Assembly: GCF_001439785.1 (NCBI RefSeq)
Contig: NZ_JYLI01000031.1
Location: 1 to 49,137, forward strand
Source of the DNA: Pseudomonas poae
GTDB taxonomy: Bacteria; Pseudomonadota; Gammaproteobacteria; Pseudomonadales; Pseudomonadaceae
Direction: 5' to 3'
DNA: 49,137 bases
The notes below the pieces were generated by a model. That model was not told where the DNA came from. It was given only the letters and a program-made list of their open reading frames with translations, and did no database searches. The translations under genes were made by a program, and so were the position numbers. Position 1 is the first letter of the stretch; the number at the start of each line of letters is the position of its first letter. Below are positions 7,529-16,146 of this stretch, piece after piece.

Positions 7529-7939
7529 ATGCAAATCCAAGTCAATAGCGATAACCATATTGAAAGCAGCATCCGACTGGAGGAGTGGGTACGTACTACC
7601 ATCGAAAGCACGCTCGAACGTTATGAAGAAGACCTGACCCGCGTTGAGGTTTACCTGCGCGATGAGAACGGCGACAAGCCGGGTCCCCACGATTTAAGTT
7701 GCCGCCTGGAAGCACGGCCAAAAGGCCATCAGCCGCTGTCGGTCCTGCACAAGGCCGATACCCTGGAACAGGCAATCGACGGTGCAGCCACCAAGCTCGA
7801 TCACGCGCTGGAGCACTTGTTCGGCAAACTGCAAGGCAAGCCCCGCGCTGCCACGAAAAACCAGCCGATCAATAAAGTGAATGAAGACGCGCTGGAACAG
7901 GAATTCCTGGAAAACGAAAACGCCGCGATCAATAGCTGA
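7529..7939 (+). CDS. HPF/RaiA-family ribosome-associated protein
   Basis: The 136-residue protein begins MQIQVNSDNHIESSIRLEEW and has the beta-alpha-beta-beta-beta-alpha layout of hibernation-promoting factors: RVEVYLRDENGD at 39-50, a Cys/Leu beta strand with EARPKG at 61-66, and the helix QAIDGAATKLDHALE at 81-95. Such proteins bind the 30S decoding centre and inactivate or protect ribosomes. The acidic tail after residue 110 is unusual for short HPF. It is monocistronic, with a spacer of about 210 bases upstream in which I see no clear signal and a strong terminator downstream. Confidence 0.8.
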   Translation: MQIQVNSDNHIESSIRLEEWVRTTIESTLERYEEDLTRVEVYLRDENGDKPGPHDLSCRLEARPKGHQPLSVLHKADTLEQAIDGAATKLDHALEHLFGKLQGKPRAATKNQPINKVNEDALEQEFLENENAAINS

Positions 7940-7962
7940 CGGTTTTTTCACCCCCCCCTGGT

Positions 7963-7996
7963 AAAACGGGCCTGCAGATGCAGGCCCGTTTTCGTT
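7963..7996. terminator. Bidirectional rho-independent terminator
   Basis: The sequence forms a GGGCCTGC-AGAT-GCAGGCCC stem flanked by AAAAC and GTTTT. It lies between the converging HPF-family gene and fecA and can serve both. Confidence 0.85.
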
Positions 7997-8006
7997 CAAG
8001 TGTCGA

Positions 8007-10346
8007 TCAGAACGCAATAGAGGTCTGCACGTACACCGTGCGTGGCTCGCCGACGTATTTGCCTTTGTTGTTATCGTCAAAGGAGCGGGTGTAGTACTGC
8101 TTGTTGAAGAGGTTCTTCACGCCCACCGCGACGTTCAAATCCGACAGTTGCGGGCCGAAATCGTAGGCCGCGCGGCTGCTGAACAGCATGTAGCCGGGGA
8201 TGCGCCCGTTGGCACCGTCGGCGCTTTCGGCGCGGGTATTGGCGTTGTCGGCGAACTGGCTGCTCTGGTAGCTGCTGTCCAGATTAAGTTTCCAGTGGCC
8301 TTCGGTGTAGCCCACGCCCAGGGTGCCTTTGTGTTTGGACGAGAAGGGCACGCGGTTGCCCTTGTTCGGGCCGTCTTCACGAATGATGGCGTCGACGTAG
8401 GCGTAGCTGGCGTACACATCAAACCCAGCCAGCGCCGGGCTCAGGCCATCGAGGGCGTAGTTGACGCTCGACTCGATGCCCTGATGACGCGTCTCGCCGC
8501 GCGCGATCACCGAGTCGTTGGTCTGGTTGCTTTCGTACTGATTGTCGAAGTTGATCAGGAATGCGCCGATTTCCGCGCGCAGGTTACCGTTGTCATAGCG
8601 CGTACCCAGCTCCCAGGTGCGGGCCTTCTCCGGTTTCACTTCGCCGCTGCTCACGCGGTTGGGCATCTGGCTGTATTGCACGCTGCCGAACGAACCTTCG
8701 GTGTTGGCGTAGAGGTTCCACTCATCGGTGAGGTGATAGAGCACGTTCAGCGCCGGCAGCGCTGTGTTGTAGTCGCCCTTGTACTTGACGTTGCTGAGGT
8801 TGTTGGTCTGCTGCGACTCGATCATCTCGTAGCGAATGCCGGGGGTGATGGTCCATTTGCCGATATCGATGCGGTCATCGATAAAGAACGCATTGGCTTC
8901 GGTGCCGCCACGGGTGTCGCGGTCGTTGCGACTGTTGGTGGTGGGTATCTGCTGGTTATTGGCCGAGATCGGTGTGCGGTAGCGCAGTTCGTGACCGGCT
9001 TCGTTGATATAGCGGTAGCCCACGCCCACTTCATGGCTGGTGGGGCCGAGGTCGAAGCCCTGGGCGAAGCGGGTCTCGATGCCGCGTACCCAGTATTCGC
9101 GTGGCGACAGCGAAAGGAAGCTACCCTGGTCCAGGTAACCGCTGCGCAGGGTCTTGGTGAAGAAACTGTTGACCGTGAATTCGCGGCGGTCCTGCTCGTA
9201 GCGGTAGCCGACGTTGAACATCGTGCGGCGGCCCCAGAATTTGTCGTAGGCGCGGGTGGATTGGTACGGATCGGCCTTGTAGTCGGCCACGTTCAAACCG
9301 CCGGGCATGTCGGCCTGGCCTTCGTAGTACTGCGCCATGGCGTTGAAGCTGTTGGCGTCGTCCAGTTGGTATTTGCCCTTGAGGATCAAGTCGTCGATGC
9401 GCGTGTCGCTGTTTTCGCGCCAGTCGCCGCCACGGGTGCCGGAGTACAGCAGGGCGCCGCCCAGGCCGTTGTCAGCGGTGCCGCCGGCGAGCAGGTTGCC
9501 GGTGGTCTTGAAGCCGTCGTGGCTGGAAGATGGGCTGGTTTCGGTCTGCAGGCCGCCCTTGACGGTGGGCGCATCGGGAATTGCGCGGGTCACGAAGTTG
9601 ACCACGCCGCCCACGTTCTGCGGCCCGTAACGCACCGCACCGCCGCCGCGCACCACGTCGACAGCGTCCATGTTGCCCATGCTGATGGGCGCGAACGACA
9701 GCTGCGGCTGGCCATAGGGTGCGAACGGCACCGGAATGCCGTCCATCAGCACGGTGGAGCGCGACGCCAGGCGCGGATTGAGGCCGCGAATGCCGAAGTT
9801 CAGCGCCATGTCATGGCTGCCGGTGCCGTTGTTGTCCGGGGCGTTGACGCCGGGGATGCGGTTGAGCACGTCCTTGGCCTGGGTGGCGCCCTGGCGTTCG
9901 AATTCCTCGCGGCGGATCACATCGCGGGCGCCGGGGTGTTCGAATACGTTGGTCTGCGCGGCATCGCCGAGCCAGTCGCCGACCACGCTGGACGTGGCCA
10001 GCTCCAGCGTGGCCGGCGCTTGTGCCGGTTGCAGACTGAAGGCGTTGTTGCCTTCCGCGCGGGCTTGCAGGCCGGTGCCTTCCAGCAGTTTGCGCAGGCC
10101 TTCGGCGGCGCTGTAATTGCCCGTCAAACCACGGCTCTGCATGCCGGCCGTCACCTCGGAACCGAAGGAAATCAGCACGCCGGCTTCACGGCCAAATTGG
10201 TTCAGCGCTGTTTCCAGCGAGCTTGGGGCAATGTGAAAGGGCTTGGCGTCGGCCGCCATCAGCGGTGGCAGCAGGGTGAAACTGAGACTGGCGCCCAGTA
10301 ACAAGTGGCGCAGGGTGCGGGCGAGCAGGGTGGGTTGCTGGGGCAT
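8007..10346 (-). CDS. fecA: TonB-dependent ferric dicitrate receptor
   Basis: The 779-residue outer-membrane receptor closely follows E. coli FecA. A signal peptide (cut after about residue 31) precedes an STN signalling domain (about 36-110), a TonB-box-like region ending VVGDWLG (near 125), the plug with ARDVIRREEFERQGAT and NRIPGVNAPDNNGTGSHDMA, and the 22-strand barrel ending in Phe. It imports iron(III) citrate, and the STN domain reports substrate occupancy to FecR. It is the last gene of fecI-fecR-fecA. No fecBCDE permease genes are present; instead a PepSY membrane cluster lies on the opposite strand, so iron is perhaps released in the periplasm (inference). Confidence 0.95.
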   Translation of the reverse strand: MPQQPTLLARTLRHLLLGASLSFTLLPPLMAADAKPFHIAPSSLETALNQFGREAGVLISFGSEVTAGMQSRGLTGNYSAAEGLRKLLEGTGLQARAEGNNAFSLQPAQAPATLELATSSVVGDWLGDAAQTNVFEHPGARDVIRREEFERQGATQAKDVLNRIPGVNAPDNNGTGSHDMALNFGIRGLNPRLASRSTVLMDGIPVPFAPYGQPQLSFAPISMGNMDAVDVVRGGGAVRYGPQNVGGVVNFVTRAIPDAPTVKGGLQTETSPSSSHDGFKTTGNLLAGGTADNGLGGALLYSGTRGGDWRENSDTRIDDLILKGKYQLDDANSFNAMAQYYEGQADMPGGLNVADYKADPYQSTRAYDKFWGRRTMFNVGYRYEQDRREFTVNSFFTKTLRSGYLDQGSFLSLSPREYWVRGIETRFAQGFDLGPTSHEVGVGYRYINEAGHELRYRTPISANNQQIPTTNSRNDRDTRGGTEANAFFIDDRIDIGKWTITPGIRYEMIESQQTNNLSNVKYKGDYNTALPALNVLYHLTDEWNLYANTEGSFGSVQYSQMPNRVSSGEVKPEKARTWELGTRYDNGNLRAEIGAFLINFDNQYESNQTNDSVIARGETRHQGIESSVNYALDGLSPALAGFDVYASYAYVDAIIREDGPNKGNRVPFSSKHKGTLGVGYTEGHWKLNLDSSYQSSQFADNANTRAESADGANGRIPGYMLFSSRAAYDFGPQLSDLNVAVGVKNLFNKQYYTRSFDDNNKGKYVGEPRTVYVQTSIAF

Positions 10347-10437
10347 GGGACGCGGTCCTGAGAAGGCGGATCAAGGGGGCTTTCCTTCTCTGTCACGCGA
10401 GGTATGGAAAACGGCTCACTCGGTAAGAAAATAGTGT

Positions 10438-11379
10438 TCAGGCGCGCGCCTGCACGGTGACCCAATAGCGGGTGAACCGCCGAATTTTCACTGGCAGGCT
10501 GACTTCCAGCAGGTCGAGAATGCGCTCGCTGTCGTCCAGCGGGTAACTGCCGGAGATCAGCAAATTGGCCACCTGCGGGTCGCAATTGAGCTGGCCGCGT
10601 CGATAGCGGCTCAACTCACCGAGGAAATCCTCCAGGCGCATGTGCGCGGCCATCAGCATGCCGTCGGCCCAGGCACCGCTGTTGGCGTCGGTGGGCCGTG
10701 ACGTGTCCCAACCCTTGCGGGTGAAATTGACCTGACGCGTAGCGTCCACCGTCAATGGCAGGCCGCTGTAGCGGTTGGGCATCACCTCGGCATGGCCGTC
10801 GAAGACCGCCAATTGCGTATGGTCATTGAACTGGCGCACATTCAGGCGGGCTGCCTGGCTGCTCAACAGGCCCTGGCCGGTCAGTACGCGCAGCGGTGTG
10901 TCGCCGGCGCGGGCGGTCAGCAGGATTTCCCCTTCAAGCAGGCGTATCAGGCGCTGCCGGCCATCGAAATGCACATCCACCGCACTGCCGGTGTTGAGTT
11001 TGAGCTGACTGCCGTCCGCCAGCTGCACCGTGCGGCGCTGACCCACGGGGCTTCGGTAATCGGCGCTCAGCGGCGGCAACACATGTTGCTGGCGCAGGCC
11101 CCAGGCCGCAGCCGAGCCGGCGCCGAGGATCAACAGTAACTTGAGTGCCTGGCGTCGGCTGCTGGAGGCGGGCGCATTCAACGCGGCATGGGCCAGGGGC
11201 GAAGGCATGCCGCGCAGACGCTGGTTGACGCGCTGGATGTGGTCCCAGGCGCGCTGGTGTTCGCTGTGGGCATTCAGCCACTGTTGCCAGGCGGCCTGCT
11301 GACGCGGGTTGAGCGCGCCTTGCTGCATTTCCATCAGCCAGTGCACGGCTTGTTCGGCCACCTGGGTCGAGAAATTCAT
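10438..11379 (-). CDS. fecR: FecR-type anti-sigma/sigma regulator
   Basis: The 313-residue protein has an N-terminal cytoplasmic DUF4880 helix region (AEQAVHWLMEMQQGALNPRQ, 8-27), a single membrane helix at about 80-97 (LKLLLILGAGSAAAW), and a periplasmic FecR domain (about 110-205, RTVQLADGSQLKLNTGSAV). The C-terminal part receives the signal from the STN domain of FecA. It overlaps fecI by four bases (ATGA) and stands 91 bases upstream of fecA, so the three form one signalling unit. Confidence 0.93.
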   Translation of the reverse strand: MNFSTQVAEQAVHWLMEMQQGALNPRQQAAWQQWLNAHSEHQRAWDHIQRVNQRLRGMPSPLAHAALNAPASSSRRQALKLLLILGAGSAAAWGLRQQHVLPPLSADYRSPVGQRRTVQLADGSQLKLNTGSAVDVHFDGRQRLIRLLEGEILLTARAGDTPLRVLTGQGLLSSQAARLNVRQFNDHTQLAVFDGHAEVMPNRYSGLPLTVDATRQVNFTRKGWDTSRPTDANSGAWADGMLMAAHMRLEDFLGELSRYRRGQLNCDPQVANLLISGSYPLDDSERILDLLEVSLPVKIRRFTRYWVTVQARA

Positions 11380-11864
11380 AGGGCGAAGTAGCAGCGCATG
11401 GCCGCCTTGTTCAGGTGGCGCTTGACGGTGGCGAGGGAGATGCCCAGTTCGGCACCGATCTGCGCGTAGGTCAGGCCATCGAGCTGGGCCAGCAGGAACG
11501 CCCGTTTCACGGCGGTGGGCAGGCCGTCCAGCAACTGGTCAAGTTCCAGCAGGGTTTGCAGGATGATCGCGCGTTCTTCTTCCGATGGCGCGACCTGTTC
11601 CGGCATCTGCGCGAGGGCGTCGAGATAGGCGCGCTCCAGGTCCTGGCGGCGGTAGAAGTTGAACAGTACGCGCTTGGCGACGGTAGTGAGGAACGCGCGA
11701 GGCTCGATCAGTGCGGGTGTTGGCGGCGCGGTGAGCACGCGCATGAAGGTGTCCTGCGCCAGGTCTGCGGCACTTTCCGCGCAGCCGAGCTTGCGTCGCA
11801 ACCAGCCGTTGAGCCAGTGGTGATGGTCCTGATACAAGACTTCGACGGTGGTGGACGGGCTCAA
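11376..11864 (-). CDS. fecI: FecI-type ECF sigma factor
   Basis: This ECF sigma factor has region 2 (LAQDTFMRVLTAPPTPALIE) and region 4 (LAQLDGLTYAQIGAELGISL, then ATVKRHL). The TTG at 11864 gives 162 residues starting LSPSTTVEVLYQDHHHWLNG, the usual FecI beginning, and has GGAG 8 bases upstream. Longer starts reach back to 12053 but add a non-homologous extension through the Fur-box region. It should direct RNA polymerase to fecA after release by FecR. A Fur-box-like element lies about 120 bases upstream, so iron repression is likely. Confidence 0.88.
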   Translation of the reverse strand: MSPSTTVEVLYQDHHHWLNGWLRRKLGCAESAADLAQDTFMRVLTAPPTPALIEPRAFLTTVAKRVLFNFYRRQDLERAYLDALAQMPEQVAPSEEERAIILQTLLELDQLLDGLPTAVKRAFLLAQLDGLTYAQIGAELGISLATVKRHLNKAAMRCYFAL

Positions 11865-11981
11865 CGCAAACACTCCGCAAGCATGAGCAAGCTTTAGAGA
11901 ACAAGAATTGTTCGCATTGTAGGGTGCGCAAGCGGGTTCGGCAATGCGGCAGGGCAGGTGATTCATCCGTTCGGTTTTGCT

Positions 11982-12000
11982 TATGAGAATATTTATCATT
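11982..12000. promoter_or_regulatory. Fur-box-like site between fecI and the PepSY operon
   Basis: On the minus strand the region reads AATGATAAATATTCTCAT, close to the Fur 19-mer GATAATGATAATCATTATC (AATGATAA exact, then a degenerate mirror half). It lies in the spacer shared by fecI (minus) and the DUF3649 operon (plus), so Fur could repress both in iron-replete cells. Confidence 0.65.
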
Positions 12001-12034
12001 AATATCGCCAGCTGAATAATCTGGCGCCGCCGCA

Positions 12035-12337
12035 ATGAAAAGCAAAACCACACTGCCCGTGTCCTACCGCCTCGCCGTCACCTCGCGCGCGCTGGCGGCT
12101 GTTTTCGGCGGTTACCTGATCGCGTCCCTGGCCGCGGTGTGCATGGCGCTGTGGCTGCCCACCTCTCGCGCAGATGCGGTGGTGACCGGCATGATGAGCT
12201 CATTCGTGTTCTACCTGCTCGCGGTGCTCTGGTGCTTCGCCTGCCGCACCGCCTGGCGGGCCTGGTTTGGCGTGATGCTGCCGACTGCCGCGTTTGCCAC
12301 CCTGGCGGGCGTGGGTTTGTGGATGGCGCGCACATGA
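12035..12337 (+). CDS. DUF3649 membrane protein
   Basis: The 100-residue protein has three hydrophobic segments (about 19-42, 50-66, 74-96) and the family-like opening LPVSYRLAVTSRALAAVFGG. It is the first gene of an iron-associated operon: its stop overlaps the start of the PepSY gene (ATGA). DUF3649 genes commonly travel with PepSY and DUF3325 genes beside siderophore receptors; their biochemical role is unknown. No strong ribosome binding site precedes the ATG. Confidence 0.8.
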   Translation: MKSKTTLPVSYRLAVTSRALAAVFGGYLIASLAAVCMALWLPTSRADAVVTGMMSSFVFYLLAVLWCFACRTAWRAWFGVMLPTAAFATLAGVGLWMART

Positions 12338-13908
12338 AAGAGGGCTTTCGTCAGGCCATGGCCTGGTTGCACACCTGGGTCGGACTGATCTTTGGCTGGC
12401 TGCTGTTTGCGATTTTTCTGACCGGTACCCTGGCCTATTTCAAGGACGAGATCACCCACTGGATGCAGCCCGAAGTGCAGGCGCATCCGCTGGACGACGC
12501 GCGCAGCCTCGCCGTTGCCCAAGCCTATCTGCAGCAGCACGCGCCCGACGCCGCGCGCTGGTTCATCACGTTGCCCAACAGCCGCGATCCCGGCCTGTCG
12601 GTGATGTGGCAAGACAAGCTCGACCCCGGCAAGCGCGGTAATTTTGTCCAGAAAGTCGTTGACCCGGTCAGCGGCGAAGCCGTGCTGGCCCGTGACAGCA
12701 AGGGCGGCGAGTTCTTCTATCGCTTCCATTTCCAGCTGCAAATGCCCCATCCGTGGGGCCGCTGGCTGTCGACGCTTGCGGCCATGGTGATGTTCGTGGC
12801 GCTGATCACCGGCATCGTCACCCACAAGAAAATCTTCAAGGACTTCTTCACCTTCCGCCCGCGCAAGGGCCAGCGTTCCTGGCTCGACGGGCACAACGCA
12901 GTGGGGGTGCTGGTGCTGCCGTTCCACTTGATGATCACCTACAGCAGCCTGGTGATTTTCATGAGCATGGTCATGCCGGCGCCCATCATGGCGTCCTACG
13001 GCGCTGACACCCGCGCTTTCTTCAGCGAGATGTTCCCCGCCACCGACAACGCACCGGCCCTCGGTCAGCCGGCGCCGTTGCAGTCGCTGGTGCCGATGTA
13101 CACGCAGGCACGTGCGCAATGGGCGGGCGGGCAGGTCGGACGGCTGGCGGTGAACAACCCGGGCGATGTGAACGCGTCGGTGAATATATTCCGCGCGGGC
13201 TCCGATCGCGTGGCGCAGGATTTTGGCAGCATGGTCTCGTTCAACGGTGCCACAGGGGAATTGCTGCGAGTGGGTGGCGGGCAATCGTTGCCGGCGCTGA
13301 TCGGCGGCACGTTCTACGGCCTGCACATGGGCCATTTCGCCACGCCGGTGCTGCGCTGGCTTTACTTCATCTGTGGCCTGGCCGGCACGGCGATGATCGG
13401 CACCGGGCTGGTGATGTGGCTGGGCAAGCGCCAGCTCAAACATGCCAGAACCGGCGTCATGCCATATGAATTGCGCCTGGTGGAGACGCTGAACATCGCC
13501 AGCATGTCCGGGCTGTTGATCGCCATCGGCGCGTTTTTCTGGGCCAACCGCCTGCTGCCGGCGAGCTTCGCCGAGCGTTCCGACTGGGAGGTGCAGGCGT
13601 TCTTTATTGCCTGGGGCTTGAGCCTGTTGCATGCCGCGCTGCGCCGCGGACGCTGGGGCTGGATCGAGCAACTGAGCTGCGCGGCGCTGTTGCTTGGGGC
13701 CGTGCCTCTGTTGAATGCCATCACCACCGAACAACACTTGGGCGTGTCACTGGCCAGGGGCGACTGGGCCATGGCCGGTTTCGACCTCACCTGCCTGGGC
13801 AGCGGGGTCTTCCTGGCCTGGGCTGCGTGGAAGATGCGGTGCCGCATGGCGCCGCAGCCCACGGCCGAACGCGCCCTCGGGCTGAACCTTACGCGGGAGG
13901 CCCGCTGA
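12334..13908 (+). CDS. PepSY-domain inner-membrane protein, iron-uptake associated
   Basis: The 524-residue protein has an N-terminal membrane helix (MAWLHTWVGLIFGWLLFAIF, about 8-27), a periplasmic PepSY region containing WFITLPNSRDPGLSVMW, a second helix pair near 145-165 and 190-215, and several C-terminal helices. This PepSY-associated TM family is linked to ferrisiderophore reduction in Pseudomonas (FpvG-like proteins), so it probably helps release iron from citrate in the periplasm (inference). I start at the ATG at 12334, which overlaps the upstream stop. An in-frame start at 12139 would overlap the whole second half of DUF3649. Histidines at helix edges (for example HTWVG, HNAVG, HLMITY) could bind haem. 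Confidence 0.88.
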   Translation: MKEGFRQAMAWLHTWVGLIFGWLLFAIFLTGTLAYFKDEITHWMQPEVQAHPLDDARSLAVAQAYLQQHAPDAARWFITLPNSRDPGLSVMWQDKLDPGKRGNFVQKVVDPVSGEAVLARDSKGGEFFYRFHFQLQMPHPWGRWLSTLAAMVMFVALITGIVTHKKIFKDFFTFRPRKGQRSWLDGHNAVGVLVLPFHLMITYSSLVIFMSMVMPAPIMASYGADTRAFFSEMFPATDNAPALGQPAPLQSLVPMYTQARAQWAGGQVGRLAVNNPGDVNASVNIFRAGSDRVAQDFGSMVSFNGATGELLRVGGGQSLPALIGGTFYGLHMGHFATPVLRWLYFICGLAGTAMIGTGLVMWLGKRQLKHARTGVMPYELRLVETLNIASMSGLLIAIGAFFWANRLLPASFAERSDWEVQAFFIAWGLSLLHAALRRGRWGWIEQLSCAALLLGAVPLLNAITTEQHLGVSLARGDWAMAGFDLTCLGSGVFLAWAAWKMRCRMAPQPTAERALGLNLTREAR

Positions 13909-13909
13909 C

Positions 13910-14236
13910 ATGCTGCTTGCGCTGCTGTTGTGCTATGCCGGATTCACCGCGCTGTGCCTGTCCACCGATCGGCACCACGGCGAGTTGCTACGCAGCAAGC
14001 CATCGCCACAGCGCCGCCTCGGCTGGCGTGCGAGCGGCTGGCTGCTGTTGCTCGGCTCGATCTGGCCAGCCGTCGCCGTGGCCGGCTGGAGCCAGGGCCT
14101 GGTCGAGTGGTGCGCGGTGCTGATGCTCAGCGCGCTGCTGCTGGTGCTGCTGTTGCCGTACCTGCCAAGGCTGGCCTTGAGCCTGGCGGGTGCCGGGTTG
14201 TTGGCCAGCCCCGTTGCGGCGTTTGTGACCCTCTGA
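13910..14236 (+). CDS. DUF3325 membrane protein
   Basis: The 108-residue protein has three to four membrane segments (1-17, 40-60, 65-85, 88-105) and starts MLLALLLCYAGFTALCLSTD, the typical DUF3325 opening. It begins one base after the PepSY stop. It regularly accompanies PepSY proteins in iron-uptake clusters and is probably a subunit or helper of the same membrane complex (inference). Confidence 0.8.
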   Translation: MLLALLLCYAGFTALCLSTDRHHGELLRSKPSPQRRLGWRASGWLLLLGSIWPAVAVAGWSQGLVEWCAVLMLSALLLVLLLPYLPRLALSLAGAGLLASPVAAFVTL

Positions 14237-14242
14237 GCCGCC

Positions 14243-14821
14243 ATGATGATCAGCACGCCACCAGATTCCGAAGAGCGCCCGCCTACTGATGCGGCGTGCG
14301 GGCGTGCGCATTTTCTGCAGGTGTTTTTGTCCCAGCGCTCGCAGATGGAAGCCCTGGTGAGCCGGCGCGTCGGTTGCCGTGCGACAGCGGCCGACCTGGT
14401 GCAGGATTTGTTCCTGCGCTTCTGGCGCCGGCCGTTGGTGCAGGTCGAAGAACTCAGCACCTACCTGCTGCGTTGCGCTGGCAATATCGCCATCGACCAC
14501 CTGCGCAGCGAAGGCGCCCGCTCGCGCAGCAGCGAGGGCTGGCTGCCCAAGCAACAGGACAATCAGGGCTCCGAGCCCCAGGCTGCGCTGGAAGCGGGCA
14601 ATGACCTGCGCCATGTTGAAGCCGCCCTGCGCAGCCTGCCCGAGCGCACCCGGCAGATCTTCCTGCTCAACCGCATCCACGGGCGCAAGTACGCACAGAT
14701 CGCCAAGGCCATGGGGCTGTCCCAAAGTGCCGTGGAAAAACATATGATGCGCGCCCTCGAAGCCTGCAAGGCCAGCCTTCGCGAGCCACCGCCTCCACGC
14801 ACGCCAGGGAAAGCACCGTGA
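14243..14821 (+). CDS. Second ECF sigma factor, FecI-like
   Basis: The 192-residue ECF sigma factor has region 2 (VQDLFLRFWRRPLVQVEELS, about 54-73) and region 4 (RIHGRKYAQIAKAMGLSQSA, then VEKHMMRALEACK). It is distinct in sequence from fecI at 11376. Six bases separate it from DUF3325, and its stop overlaps the next gene's GTG start (GTGA), so sigma and anti-sigma are coupled. No TonB receptor follows, so its target promoter lies elsewhere or is the fecA system itself. Confidence 0.9.
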   Translation: MMISTPPDSEERPPTDAACGRAHFLQVFLSQRSQMEALVSRRVGCRATAADLVQDLFLRFWRRPLVQVEELSTYLLRCAGNIAIDHLRSEGARSRSSEGWLPKQQDNQGSEPQAALEAGNDLRHVEAALRSLPERTRQIFLLNRIHGRKYAQIAKAMGLSQSAVEKHMMRALEACKASLREPPPPRTPGKAP

Positions 14822-15795
14822 ACGCTCAACCCACCCCCGCTCAGCAACAGGCCGCGCTCGTCTGGCTGAGCCTGCTGCACGATCAGCCCGGCAGTAGCGA
14901 CCAGTTCAGGTTCAGCCACTGGCTGCGGGCCGACCCTGCCCATGCCGAGGCCTACGCCCAGGCTCAGGTTTTGTGGGAATTGAGCGAAGGGCCTGCGCGA
15001 ACCCTCGCAGATGAAGAGGCGTTTGCGTTGCAGGGCTATTTGAACGCGATGACCACCACGAAGCGCTCGCGAGTGGCGCGCGGGTTCGGCGCCCTGGCGA
15101 TCGCCGCGTGTCTGCTGGTGATGGTATCGATGGGCGCCGGCTGGCAGCCCTCGCGTTGGGTCGATGACCTGGGCGCCGATTACGTGACCGCGCCAGGGGA
15201 GGTGAAGACCTTTACGCTCGCTGACCAATCCAGCGTCGTCCTGGATGCGGACAGCGCGATTGCCGTGGATTTCAGTCACGGTGAACGGCATATCCGGCTG
15301 CGTCGCGGTGCCGGCTTTTTCAACGTGAACCACACCGGCGAGCCCTTTGTGGTCGAGGCGGGCAGTGGAGAGGCGCGGGTGCTGGGCACGCAGTTTGAAG
15401 TGCGTCTGCAACCGGCGGGGGCCGAGGTGACGGTGTTGTCCGGGCGGGTCGGTGTCACCGCGTCGAAGCAGGGCCCGCAGCAGATCCTGACGGCCGGCCA
15501 GCAAGTGGCTTATGCCGATGGCCGGACCGAACCCTTGCACGCGGTCGACAGCGAATCACGCCTGGCCTGGCGCGAGGGTTGGCTTAACTACTACCAGGCG
15601 CCATTGGCCGATGTGATCAACGACCTGGGCCGCTATTACCCCGGGCGCATCCTGCTGCTCAACGAGAAGATGGGCGCCAGGCGCGTGAGCGGCAGCTTTC
15701 CAAGCAAGGACCCGGCGGCCGTGCTGACGGCTTTGCAGGCCGTGCTGGGGTTTGAGCAACACAGCCTGCTGGGCCGGGTGATCGTGGTGCGCTGA
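14818..15795 (+). CDS. Second FecR-type anti-sigma factor
   Basis: The 325-residue protein has an N-terminal DUF4880 domain (about 8-50, with FSHWLRADPAHAEAYAQAQV), one membrane helix (about 90-105, GFGALAIAACLLVMVSMGAG), a FecR domain (about 120-220, with VKTFTLADQSSVVLDADSAI), and a C-terminal STN-like segment (about 255-325). The GTG start overlaps the sigma gene's stop. Its own stop abuts the stop of the minus-strand glutaredoxin with no bases between. A partner receptor with an STN domain is needed for signalling, and only fecA is nearby. Confidence 0.9.
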   Translation: MNAQPTPAQQQAALVWLSLLHDQPGSSDQFRFSHWLRADPAHAEAYAQAQVLWELSEGPARTLADEEAFALQGYLNAMTTTKRSRVARGFGALAIAACLLVMVSMGAGWQPSRWVDDLGADYVTAPGEVKTFTLADQSSVVLDADSAIAVDFSHGERHIRLRRGAGFFNVNHTGEPFVVEAGSGEARVLGTQFEVRLQPAGAEVTVLSGRVGVTASKQGPQQILTAGQQVAYADGRTEPLHAVDSESRLAWREGWLNYYQAPLADVINDLGRYYPGRILLLNEKMGARRVSGSFPSKDPAAVLTALQAVLGFEQHSLLGRVIVVR

Positions 15796-16146
15796 TTATT
15801 TCAGTGCCGCGATGATCGCGTCAGGGTTGTAATCCCGGATCAATGTCCCGTTCACGTCCACAAACGGAATTCCGCCGCCGCCCAGCGTTTCGTACGCTGC
15901 GCGGGCCTTGGCGTCTTTCTCTATATCGAAGGCCTGGTATGGAATGCCTTTCTTGTCCAGGAAGCGGCGGATCTGCTTGCAGTAGCCACACCATTGGGTC
16001 GCATAAAGCACCACGCGTGCCGACGTGCGCACCTGCTCAGGCACCACCTGGGACGGGTTGAACACCCGCTCGATCTTGCCCCAGTTCTGGATCACCACCA
16101 CGACCAGCAACACCAGCAGGACTTTTTTAAAGACCCCGCCGAGCAT
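15796..16146 (-). CDS. Membrane-anchored glutaredoxin-family protein
   Basis: The 116-residue protein has an N-terminal hydrophobic helix (about 7-20, VLLVLLVVVVIQNW), then a glutaredoxin fold with the active site CGYC (about 53-56, in YATQWCGYCKQIRRFL), the cis-Pro in GGIPFVDVNG, and C-terminal helix. It is probably anchored in the inner membrane; its thiol-disulfide partner is unknown. Its ATG overlaps the yejK stop (TGATG), so it is translated after yejK. Confidence 0.88.
   Translation of the reverse strand: MLGGVFKKVLLVLLVVVVIQNWGKIERVFNPSQVVPEQVRTSARVVLYATQWCGYCKQIRRFLDKKGIPYQAFDIEKDAKARAAYETLGGGGIPFVDVNGTLIRDYNPDAIIAALK

Noticed and set aside
8148..10301. Plus-strand open frame of 717 codons opposite fecA
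   Set aside because: It is a GC-rich antisense shadow of a clearly real FecA. Its product is a low-complexity string of Ala, Val and Gly without domains.
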